A stretch of 64,000 nt of DNA, taken from the NCBI GenBank assembly GCA_921293015.1, contig OV121088.1, positions 26,883,645-26,947,644 of the forward strand. The letters run 5' to 3'. The notes beneath the pieces are model-generated. The model did not search any database. It worked only from the letters and a program-made list of their open reading frames with translations, and was not told the DNA's origin. Positions 15,263 through 25,727 of this stretch are shown piece by piece. The stretch comes from Phorcus lineatus (taxonomy: Eukaryota; Mollusca; Gastropoda; Trochida; Trochidae). The position numbers were made by a program, and so were the translations under genes. Every line of letters starts with the position of its first letter. The stretch's first letter is position 1.

Positions 15263-17109
15263 AAGACGTTTCTGACCTCTGAATCAAACCTCCCGCTTCG
15301 CAGTGTAATGATTGTGTGAATGTGAAGGTTAATTTCTCTTTAACAAGAGACTCTCCTTGAACGTTAGTCACTAGAAATGATATGTGTCTTAGACTGTCAA
15401 AGTTACGTGCAAATATATTTAGTACAGTGTGCTCTGTTGTAAATGTATTAATCAATTTTAGACTAATATTGATTCTCTCTACTAAAATAATCATTATTTC
15501 CAAAAAAAACTATAAGAAAGGATTATCATAGATATCGGTTTTGTACCTGATCTCAGATCTAGACTTGTTTTCCAAGAGGTTATTATAAGGTCAAAATAGT
15601 ATTACCTACAGTCCGGGTGTTAAGACTAAATCTGCCTATGCATAAACTATTGACATCTCTATTAATACTTTGTCCACTTCTTTTCACCAAAGTAGCTTAT
15701 CTAGAAATCTGATACATGTATAGTTAATATTTTACCATCCATATTAGTATTGGTTTGCTATAATTACACTTGACTGTCAGATAATCGTGACTAATTATGA
15801 AATCACACAATGACGCTTTTGTTCCCGATATAGATCATCCGATAGAGGGCGTCCTACACTATCATGCAACGTGCATTCACAGCTGCGTATATTACCGTTG
15901 CGTGCAGACTGATGACAGCGTCAAATATGACTATGAAATATTCTGATTGAATACATTGATATATATCCTTCAATAAATACAAAGCTGCGTCAACAATAAA
16001 ACGCATGTTTTACTTAATGATTTTGAAGTCAAGAGTATTACGTATTTACGTTGTACAAAAGTTATCAACGGATTAAGAGTTAATCTCTAATGCAAAAGTT
16101 CGTTCTGTATGCTCTTGACTTTCTAAAAATATTCTGACTAAACTGAAAAATAGTGATAAATATTATATTGGGCTTGCATGTTTTCATAATAACGGATATA
16201 CGGTTTTGATCTATTGCATATTTATTCATAATATTATAAAAAGAAATTCTGTGATTGCCGTTCTAGATGATGAGATTAATAATAATAGACGAGTATTATT
16301 TATTTTAAACTTCTTTATTATGTGTTTCGGTAACTATCTGAATTTATTTTCACATATCACATTAAAGGCTCTGTTGCATGTTTTCTAGAGAAATAAAAAA
16401 AACACATACACGCATAAAATAATAACATACAATAATAATACAAGACAATAATAAGAACACAGGGATAAATTTTACAAGACAAATATAAAAATTTGCAGAA
16501 TAGAAAAATCAAAATCGTAATTTAAAACCAATTCTTTTAACATCCTCTATATTTAGATAAAAAAAACAATTTTATTCAACTTTTTTTAAGTACAGCAAAG
16601 CATATAAGACATTCGCAAAAAATCATTTCTTTTGTACATCTTAACTAGATACATTTAGATAATCCATCTAAAACATTTGCACATTCTAATGAAAGCTGAA
16701 ATCGCTCATCGACATAAACGTGACGTTGTCTGAGTAAGAAAACCTACTCGAAGAGACATGCATGATGTTTGATTGTGAACCGTAGACGTCATGTTTTGCT
16801 GACGAGGCTAATTAGTCTTCCTGTATGCACGTGTGCAGTATGCATGGCATGTTTGACTGTATGTCTGAACTGGTTGACCCGTGTTTGTCGATGTACATAT
16901 CACGATGTATATGGCATATCAGTAAAGAGAAAAACAATATTAGCAACTGATATATGCCATCTTCGAAAAGATAAACTGACTAGTTAACTCAATAACGTGT
17001 CAAGATCTTGAAATTAATAAATTATATCTACCCACACAAAAATCATTATGGAATGAACATTTTAAGAATATGTAGAATTGAAATAGGAATCTATCTATTT
17101 CTAATCTTG
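15263..17109. other. Gene-free AT-rich DNA
   Basis: No supported gene. Short frames at 16206-16388 and 16769-16987 lack domains or splice context. Confidence 0.5.
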
Positions 17110-17280
17110 TTATAGACATGCCCGGGCTTTTATCTATTTTAATGTTCGGAGCTTCCTTTCACATAGCACTGAGGTCTTAACCTTAGTCAGTTAGTGCTGC
17201 AATGTAAATAACTGAACACAGATTAACCTTAGTAAAGATTGCTTTGTGAAAGGGCCCCCTGGGTCCACTTGCAAACAGCT
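17110..17280 (+). repeat. Dispersed repeat, copy A (copy B at about 39935-40110)
   Basis: Shares with the 39.9-kb block the order 'agac.tgcc..ggctttta', 'ttctaatgt.cggagc.tcctttcac', 'taacctta' and 'aggttgctttttgaaag'. Its position directly left of another dispersed repeat (17322) suggests a composite or nested insertion. Confidence 0.65.
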
Positions 17281-17321
17281 CCCTTTGCCTAAGGCGGTCT
17301 TAACTCAATGCTTTAGCTATG

Positions 17322-17491
17322 GGTATAGTCCTGCTTCATGACTGTGTATATAAAGGAGCCTTTTATACAGTCTAGGTCCACATTCAGCAAGTCTTGATTG
17401 ACTGAGAATATGAAATTAGGAGCCCAAATATAAACAATATTATTGATGAAGGAACAGTAAATTATTAAAAATGTCCATAGACTAAATTTTA
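17322..17491 (+). repeat. Dispersed repeat copy, inverted partner of 15092-15262
   Basis: Same family as the 15.1-kb block in opposite orientation. The two copies could pair as a 2.2-kb-spaced hairpin. Confidence 0.8.
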
Positions 17492-17636
17492 ATAAACCAT
17501 GGGTACTTTGTACTATGGGAGCTTTTTTAAATTTTAGCCTAAATAATAAGTCGTAACAGACAGAAATATCATTTTCGTTTTCTTGTTCATACAGTCAATT
17601 TAACCTTCATACGAACACTTTGTTTTTATATTCCAT

Positions 17637-18135
17637 TGCAATACGATGTCCTGAAGCCGAATATAATTTGTGTAGCACCTCACAAGAGAAGGTCACAAGG
17701 GTAGGTTTGTTATATTAGGGATGAATGACAGGCTATCCTTTATGTTCTCTTGTTTGTTAGCCTGCGAACATGTTTCTTAAATATTCATTTACACGTGATG
17801 CCCTCAAGCCGAATAGTATTGTTTAACATCATAAAGGGTGGGTTGATAAGAGACCTTTTTTAAATTAGGGATTGGTGACAAGTTATACTTCATTCTTTCA
17901 TGAACCGACTTTTTTAAATATTTCATTCTGTGATGCCCTATACTGAATATTATTGTTTTATTAACATCATATAAGTTTGGGTGACTGAGGGAACTTTGTG
18001 AAATTAGGGATGGAGGCAAAGTTATAGTTCATTCTGCCCTGTTTTAACGAACTGGCTTTTTCAAATACATGTATTTCAATGCCATGCCCTTAAGCGGAAT
18101 ATTATTGTTTAACCAGCCATAAGGAAGGGTTATTA
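17637..18135. repeat. About 150-bp tandem repeat, four diverged copies
   Basis: 'gatgccct.aagccgaatatt..tgttta' recurs at about 17646, 17797, 17932 and 18085, each followed by 'aaattagggatg..tgacaggttat' and 'tcattct.t..tg'. Minus-strand frames in the array (17804-18019, 18044-18307) are repeat by-products. Confidence 0.8.
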
Positions 18136-19475
18136 CAATCGTGACGGGAACCTTATCTCTTTGCTCAATCTCTCCATATGGACAGACATCGGGATGCATA
18201 TTATATAATAGGTTTGATCTTATCTCCTTACAACGTGATGACCTACTTCTTACATGGATATCCATTTCACGCATAACATTATAAATATATAACAATAGAA
18301 AGATCAATTAGATTAGCTATTAGTTATAATATATATATATAATGAACAAAATAAGCTGGGGATATTAAGATTTTAGCGATTGATATTTCATGAAAATGAA
18401 TGATTATTCATATTTCTAATATTTTCATATAATCCTATTTTTCAGTTTACACCAGAGTTATTTTAAAGGCTTATTTCAATAGAATTTGAACATTACAAAA
18501 CACCGGGGAAAGTAGCACAGTTTTTTTTTTAGATAATAAAGTGATCTCAAGAGAACGGAAATAAATGTTTCAAATTGAAAAACAATGTCTTTTTATTAAA
18601 AGAAGTAAACACACCATGATCAGTTATGCAAAACGAATCCATTTCCCTACCTCAAAGGATTGAAAGGTGTTCACACAAAAATGGCCGCTGGGGGTTTTTG
18701 ATTAGTGTTTCGTTATTTTGTCATCGGGTTGGGTATTGAGATGTTTTGACCCTCAGAAGATTATACATTTGGCATAAATTAATTTTTAATGGGTAAAATT
18801 TGAAAAAATAGATTTTTCAAATCGTACTACTGTCCCTTTAAGGTAAGAGTATATTTGTATGCGTCAACTGAATCTCTCAAGGTACAAATTAAGACAGCAT
18901 ACCAGCTTTTATCACTTTGAATAAACTGAACTATATAAGTTCAGGATATTTGAATTTAAATTAATTATATTTCTTCAACGTGTTATTGAATTAATAGATC
19001 AATGTTTGAAATTTAAAAAACAACATATATCATTTACTAAATTTAATTTCTTTGTATATTATTTATAGGTATACGACCACACCTAGTATGACACTTATTA
19101 GAAATTAAGAACCTTTACATAACATTATTAAATGATAATTAGGCTTTGTGATTATTAATAGGGAATATTTGATTTTGATTAGGCGGCTGATTGTCAATTA
19201 AACCTTCTTTATCCTTGTAAGCTGGGCGTAGCGTACAGAAGTAGCTGTCGGGAATGTAGTATTAGGTGTGGTCATGTACTACTTTCCTGAAACCTATTCA
19301 CACTGGAATGTCTTACCACGGGAGGTACCAGCAACTCGCACGTACATGAACAGAAAATAATCTGTCGTCGCTGCTTCTCACGCCTTCCTTTTAACGACAC
19401 CGATAGCCCGTATAACTAAAGTGATGTTCTCTTGGCAATCAAATATTATACAGTCTGAAAAACTAAATTACAATG
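18136..19475. other. Gene-free AT-rich DNA
   Basis: Nothing recognised. Confidence 0.5.
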
Positions 19476-19775
19476 TATAACAAAGGACCAAGCATCCTAG
19501 TAATATTAACAAAATTATGTTGAGGGATTACAGTGTTAATTAAAATATGTTCTTATGTTTATATTTCCAAGTATGATGTAGGATAACAATGTCTAATATA
19601 ATATAATAAATCATGCTTAAGTATAACAGGGACCAAGCATCCTAGTAATATTAACAAAATTATGTTAAGGGATTACAGTGTTAATTAAAATATTTTTTTA
19701 TGTTTTTATTTACAAGTATGATGAAGGACAGCAATGTCTAATATAATATAATAAATCATGCTTAAGTATAACAGG
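19476..19775. repeat. 145-bp tandem duplication
   Basis: The segment beginning 'gaccaagcatcctagtaata' (19486) is repeated from 19631 with very few changes, and both copies end in 'catgcttaagtataacaggg'. High identity implies a recent duplication. Confidence 0.92.
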
Positions 19776-20903
19776 GAATACAATATTGAAACAAAGTAGA
19801 TGAACAAATGAAATATAAAGGCGTATACTTTAATACAATGAATAAACATACAAGATGTATATCAATGCTACAAAGTATGCTATAATTCTACAAATTGAAT
19901 GTCAGATATTAAGAACCTGTCGAAATATCTACGTATTGTTTACGAAAAGCTCAAATGAATTGTGTTGCTGATATCACGACTCTTGTCTGTTTATGTAATA
20001 TATGTATACTTGTATTCTCTTGTACCACCGTGGGTGGTTTTCGAGAATAAACATTGATTGAGTGATTGATTGACAATTTCATTGCTACAAATGAGAATGT
20101 TCAACAGCATAAAGGTATAATTCGGTTCAACATATAATGTGTAATTTTTTTATTTTTTTTTTATTGTTCCCAAGTCATATATACAAGAAAAAGCGATACA
20201 TAAAGATTCCACATCATCTCAGAATGTCATTCAAACGGAGTTTCTAGACTAAGTGTTTTAAAAAAGTTGACAGAGAATTAATGTAACCAATCAGTCACTA
20301 CATACACGTCAAATTAAAAAACTGGAAATAAAGGTAACCACTTTTTGGAACATTTGTCAGAAGTATTATTTCTTTTAGATATAAATCTTTTATAATGTGT
20401 AACTTAGTTCTACAAACTCGAGCTAAGTATTACAAGGTATAGTTTAGTATTTTAAAGCATAGTTAAGTAATACAAAGTAGCTATCACAGTATAACAAAAT
20501 ATGATCAAGCATAAATAAGTATATTTAAGTATGATTCAGTTTGGCAGTGAATGACAAGATATAATAGACAAAATATTATTAAGCACTCCTGAAATGAATA
20601 GAAAGTAAAACGTACAAACGCACCATGAAAGTTAGGTCAAAGGTCATGACACAATTGAATAATTGAATAACGGGTTAGAATAAAGTCTATCAAAGAAATG
20701 CTATAAATACTAGAACACAATGAGTTATCACATATCTTTCAGTATTTCAGGTATATAACTTACACAGTATTTATGGAACGATCGGGCCATAAAATATTTT
20801 TCCTTAAGGATTTCTTGTGAAAAGCAATTACTTGTAAGATTATTATATTTGGGATCACACTATCTGCAATAGTACCAATTCTTGTACATTTTCTGGGTTG
20901 AGT
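19776..20903. other. Gene-free AT-rich DNA
   Basis: A retroelement-like tail 'gagaataaacattgattgag' sits near 20044-20063. Rough 'aagtat.acaaagtata' motifs recur between 20400 and 20530. No gene. Confidence 0.5.
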
Positions 20904-21139
20904 TCCTTGCGGGAAACTGTTCTACACCCAGTAAGGTTTGGGTGCAATGCTACACTGAATTTCAGCGCAGTACCACCCATGGTTCGCTAGCTTCAGTCGA
21001 TGCTCGCAGGTTTCACCGCAATGCATAGCCACAATGGTGTTGCTGGCTTTCTCCCTGCAATAATACTAGCAGCCGCGATATAAGTAGAATACTCTTGAAA
21101 GCGGCGTTAAAACCCAATTCACCTCACCTCCTTGCGGGA
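20904..21139 (+). mobile_element. 5'-truncated SINE with 11-bp target-site duplications (copy 3)
   Basis: The SINE body (20915-21128) is the reverse orientation of copies 1 and 2 and starts within 'actgttctacacc', so the tRNA head is absent. It ends with 'gcggcgttaaaacccaattc' and an ACCTC tail. It is bounded by TCCTTGCGGGA at 20904-20914 and again at 21129-21139, a perfect target duplication. The target is itself tRNA-like sequence continuing rightwards as 'ttcgaactcacaccctc', so this is a nested retro-insertion. Confidence 0.88.
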
Positions 21140-21215
21140 TTCGAACTCACACCCTCAGGGTCAGGAAACACCACCAGTCCTGACCATACCAGCAGCTAAC
21201 CAACTCGTACTTACT
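21140..21215 (-). mobile_element. tRNA-like fragment interrupted by SINE copy 3
   Basis: On the minus strand it reads 'tgtgagttcgaatccc', a B-box-like motif, joined to a tRNA-like stem region. It may be a second, different tRNA-derived SINE. Coordinates are approximate. Confidence 0.45.
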
Positions 21216-22469
21216 TGTTGTATCAAATGTAATCAAAGTTTTATTTTTCATAAACCAGTCTTTTTAGGAAAAGGTGATGTATTTATTGAATTCATTGAAG
21301 TGTCTATACACAAATATATAATGTAATTGCAATTAATGAATCAAGTGTTATAAGTATGATGCGATGTATATATGAAGTTCTATTATCATTGATATTGTTT
21401 TATTCATATTTTGCAAATGTAATAAAATTTATAAGAGAATAACATTTACATAACAATAAGAAGCTTTACCTTTTCGTCCAATATACAACATTGATTTATC
21501 TAACAGAACACACTGTTGGATTGTAATTTGTATGATAATGAAATATCATTTACTCCCATATTCACTTAATCTATCGTACACGTTTTATTGCATCATAGGC
21601 TGGGCACGTAATCTAATTTCTTAAAGAATACAACGACATTATATAATAAAATACAATAATGTAGTATTCAAGAAAATTCTATAGCACATGAAAGTAGACC
21701 TATTATAATGGGAAAACAACACAGATTGATTTTATTTCATCCTTTTATCATACTCGCCAAGAATTATCTAACTGTCTATTTTCATATCAGATTTCGTCTT
21801 CACATATGTTTTGATTCTAAGCCATTTCCCATTAAATGTGTCAGTATTATACATATCCGGAGATAAGAATGCGTTCGGTGTTTGCTAACAAAATCCCCAA
21901 ATGTCACATGTTTGACACCTTCTGCTGGACGGAAATCACATGTGGACGACAGCTAAATTAATACTCAGTTAACTAATTGGTGTTAATTAAAATCAAACCG
22001 CTCCTTGTCAATTAGCTACTGTGTAATCTGTCACTTACGTGGCGTGACAGATGTGTTACAATGTGTTAGTGAGTAATCTATTAAAGTTACGACAACACGT
22101 TTAGAGATGCTCAAGGGACCCTTTCAGGGTGTATACGTGTCAATGAAAGTCACGTGACTTGTTTACAGAAGCACTGTAGTAATTAAATTAGTTACACCAC
22201 ATGGCATTTGAAACTAGACTAACAAGAAGTTTATTAAGGTATTAGTTATTTAATTCTTAGAAATATTAATGTTTCAATAAATCATGAGAATTATAATGTG
22301 TTTTTTTCCCAATTAAAACTTATTTTCCAGGTAATGTTCGTTGGACGGCTAAACGAGGAGTAAAGCTGAATATTTAACTGTAAATTGAATTTTGTAACAG
22401 GATCGGTTCTTGAAGTGTTCATTAAAATCGGCGATTGGAAATATGATTGCTATTGCTACTGCTGCTTCG
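21216..22469. other. Gene-free DNA with an E-box palindrome
   Basis: No gene recognised. AAGTCACGTGACTT (22147-22160) is a perfect 14-bp palindrome around GTCACGTGAC. Confidence 0.5.
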
Positions 22470-22479
22470 ACCTACCAGC

Positions 22480-22640
22480 ACTACTGCTGCTGCTGCTGCT
22501 ACTACTACTGCTACTACAACTACCATTATTACTACTACTACTACTACTACAACAACAACAACAACTACTATTATCATTGATACTACTACTACAACTACTA
22601 CTACTACTAATAATAATAATGATAATAATACTAATACTAC
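22480..22640. repeat. (CTA/CTG)n, (CAA)n and (AAT)n trinucleotide array
   Basis: Interrupted triplet repeats with several unit types. Poly-Leu, poly-Thr and poly-Val frames on both strands are artefacts of the repeat. Confidence 0.95.
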
Positions 22641-24079
22641 TACTAACACTCCTTCTATTCCGACATCAGCTTTCGCTCGAAAGCGCTCGTTGAACTCTCA
22701 ACTTAAGTAAGTCCTTCTACATCTGCTGCTTCTACTCCTACTTCTACAATGTTCCTGCTGTAACTGCCACCTCTACTACCTCTTCTACACGGTTGCTGCT
22801 TATACTACTGTTACTGCTACACCTTTACCTACAGTTCTACGACATAAACAAACTCTAAACGTATTATAAACGTCTCTACCATTCCCCAAACTCTTGTTTC
22901 TACGAGTAAATTTAACTTCTACTGCTATCAATGTTTCTGTTACTTCAACTTCTCTTGCAGATATCCTCTCCGGTGAAGAAATTTAAGAAACGCTTCAGTT
23001 TAGTCTATGTCTAACACACTGACTGCAGGTAATGGTATTTGGGCCTCAACATATCCCCTGGAGTACCAAGTCCAGATTTGAATCTGACTACCGAAATGCA
23101 CATTCGAGCCTCCTTTCTAATATCTAATGAATAACACTTTTAAGAGTTATTGTACAGAGACTGACTATAAGTCTAGCTTTACTTTATACGATTGCTATTT
23201 TACTATTATGTTTCATCCTTACTATATTCGACCGGAAACAGCTACTTCCGGTCAAGAATAATCGAAACATTTCCAGGAATAATCTTAAACCCTGCCTCGA
23301 TGACGACACGCTTCCGCCCGCCAATGATAACACGTGCGATGTGTAACTATCACATTGCTGTACATTTCCGCTTCATAAGGACGAGCAAAAGGTGTGACAA
23401 CATTGTCTTGGGCGTGTTCATATATTTATATCAATGTAAGCAATAAAGGAGAAAATATGAATACAAGCTTCACGATAAATTTTGATATGAGTTGACCCAA
23501 TACACATTTGTATATCAATAGTACTTGTATTCTATTACTGAGTTATCATTTGCTGTGATATGAATATTTCGTAATGTCACTGAAAAGGACATGGTTTAGA
23601 AGTTTGAAAAATATAATTTGGATTCACGTCAAAACGTCCACAATTTAGGGTCGAAATCGAAGAAATGTGACCGATGGTTCAACTTCAATTATACATTAAA
23701 AAATCACTGTAAATCTTATATGAGTTTTAACGTTTAGGCAACATGGCCATGACTTCAACGTCAAAATGCTTGTTTAAATCTATCTTTGATTTACATCTTA
23801 AAGATAAGGATTCATGAACGGTCCAGTTAGTCTACGAATTTCGGCAGTTACGTTGACCACAGGCTGCGTAGCAAAAGGGGTTTATCATACATATGGAAAC
23901 GAAATGCTTATCTAAATTCATTCACAACTGCTGCGAATGAAAGAAAACAAAATACGGGTTCATGAATTACCTGCATTTGATTTACGAAGGAAAAATAAGG
24001 TTATGAAAAGTTATGATTTTATCTCCTTTAGAGATGAAAGAGATAATAGTCTCCCTACATGTTCTAATTGGGTGGTATA

Positions 24080-24082
<3 letters not shown>
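22641..24082. other. Gene-free DNA
   Basis: Triplet-like CTG/CTA motifs fade out to about 22980. A palindromic pair GACCGGAA...TTCCGGTC lies at 23230-23253. No supported exon. Confidence 0.5.
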
Positions 24083-24132
<50 letters not shown>

Positions 24133-24146
24133 TCACCGATTAGATG

Positions 24147-24200
<54 letters not shown>

Positions 24201-24216
24201 CATCTAATCGGTGAAC
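24083..24216. repeat. (TA)n-(GT)n and a (TA)n-centred perfect hairpin
   Basis: A TA run (24083-24114) and a GT run are followed by GTTCACCGATTAGATGTT (24131-24148). This 18-mer is perfectly inverted at 24199-24216, with a self-complementary TA array between. The whole 86-bp block can fold as one cruciform. The TA array probably expanded inside an older inverted repeat. Confidence 0.93.
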
Positions 24217-24804
24217 ATTTTTCCCTATTTCTTAATGTTGACGTTTCCGTATAGCTTCGTATACCTCCAATTATACCGTTTTCGAACTTTTGCTTTTTAG
24301 AATAAAGAATTTGATCATCAATAAAACGCCCTTGTCTATATCCTTCGAAAACATTAGTTAAGTGTAATTGGTTCATTGTTTGGTTTATTTTTGTCATAAA
24401 AGACCCTAATATTCAGAAAAACAATTAATGTTTCGTAAAGCCTAGGTACAAATTCTTAGTAGATAATCAAATGTCTTTTCTTAATGTTTTACGGTATCTT
24501 GTTATTTGATGTCTCCAAATTGATGTCAAATAAGTCTCTACCCCATCTACGGAACAGGGGTAACTCCTTTACTAGGAGTAGTAATTAATTAGTAGCACAA
24601 GAGGTATTTTTGTAAAGATAAGCATGTAGGAGGATAATATAAGATTTACATTTAAGTCAAAAGTGCAAACTCCGCCATCAACCTCACCAGTCATACTTAT
24701 AAAAAGTCGGCGAATCAACTCGTGCGTAATAATGTGATTTCCTAATTGACACAACGAATGAAAATTGGCACGTCGCCACATAAATAAACAACAACACGCA
24801 TAAA
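24217..24804. other. Gene-free AT-rich DNA
   Basis: Nothing recognised. Confidence 0.5.
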
Positions 24805-25038
24805 TTAGCGCTCCGCGGGCGGAAATGATTGTGTACCTTTCGCACGCGGCGGAAAGCCCATTATTTCACGCTTGTCTGGTTTTCTGAATCGCGTGCGCTT
24901 CGCTTCCCATTCATTGAGCGTCTTGAATCGTTTCGTGTCCTCATTATCCTCATATGGTATTGAGGGGTGGGGCTTAGCGACTCTGCGGAGTGATATCTGC
25001 TGGCGAGGCAATCCTTCTCTGATGTCACGGGCCGACAT
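24805..25038 (-). CDS. Possible small divergent ORF upstream of the phosphatase gene
   Basis: A 77-codon frame opening at an ATG (MSARDIREGL...) and ending ...SFPPAER. It is rich in Lys, Arg, Glu and Pro and lies in a locally GC-richer stretch. It points away from the phosphatase gene with about 330 bp between start codons, so a shared bidirectional promoter would be possible. I recognise no domain, signal peptide or membrane segment and see no independent support such as a polyadenylation site. It may equally be a chance frame in GC-richer promoter DNA. Confidence 0.22.
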   Translation of the reverse strand: MSARDIREGLPRQQISLRRVAKPHPSIPYEDNEDTKRFKTLNEWEAKRTRFRKPDKREIMGFPPRAKGTQSFPPAER

Positions 25039-25205
25039 ACTGCATTTCGTCTTGCAAAATAAACTTTTTAACGTTTCTGTTTCATAACTATATTTTATTT
25101 TATACATGTTTTGTGTTCATATGAAATACAGGGAGTAGTTTTCATGTCAAAAAAGTATTTTCAACGAATGCATTAACAAATCTTCTCGCGCACTATTTTC
25201 TGTGG

Positions 25206-25274
25206 ATTGGTACCCCAGCGTGAAACAACCGACATCCAATGAGAGCTGCGGGTTTGGTCATGTGATCGGAAGTG
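25206..25274 (+). promoter_or_regulatory. Putative TATA-less promoter of the MKP/DUSP gene
   Basis: Within 165 bp of the start codon are two CCAAT boxes (ATTGG 25206-25210; CCAAT 25236-25240), an MiT/TFE-type E-box TCATGTGA (25258-25265) and, abutting it, an ETS motif CGGAAGTG (25267-25274). No TATA box is seen at a suitable distance. The motifs are direct observations; promoter function and factor binding are inference. Confidence 0.45.
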
Positions 25275-25369
25275 ACTTGACCTATTTCATTCATAACTAC
25301 TATCATTCATGCTGTAGAGTCATTATCTCACAGTCATTGGCGACGAACACACAAAACTTACACAGCAAA

Positions 25370-25727
25370 ATGGAATCAGTTACTACGGATTACCTTGGCA
25401 AAAGACTACAGAGTCAAGATACTGATGGATTATTAATACTGGACACACGTCCATTCATGAGTTTCAACGAGATGCATGTGCAGGGGTCAGTTGACGTTCA
25501 TTTGCCGCCTATCGTAAAGCGACGCTCGGGCGGCTTCGTTGCGCTGGAAACTCTTATCAAGAAAGAAGAGGTGCGAAGCGCGCTCGTGGATGGACATTAC
25601 AAACTAGTGGTTGCATACGACCAGAACACAGAGGACCTACGTCTTGCCGAGAAGGATTCAAACTTGTACGTTGTTATGCAGAGTTTAAAACAACAGGTCG
25701 AGGGGGCGCGAGTTGTCTATCTAGCAG
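25370..25727 (+). CDS. MKP/DUSP exon 1: rhodanese-like domain with kinase-interaction motif
   Basis: Encodes residues 1-119 plus one base. 'LLILDTRPF' is the CH2A/rhodanese signature and 'DVHLPPIVKRRSGG' holds the docking cluster of basic residues. It ends in GCAG|GTACGT, a strong donor, in phase 1. Confidence 0.93.

Noticed and set aside
17804-18307. Minus-strand frames of 71 and 87 codons
   Set aside because: They follow the 150-bp tandem repeat and share its period; no domain.
21130-21215. Second tRNA gene
   Set aside because: Only a B-box-like half is present and it was split by a SINE insertion.
22385-22710. Poly-Leu, poly-Thr and poly-Val frames
   Set aside because: Trinucleotide repeat read in different frames.
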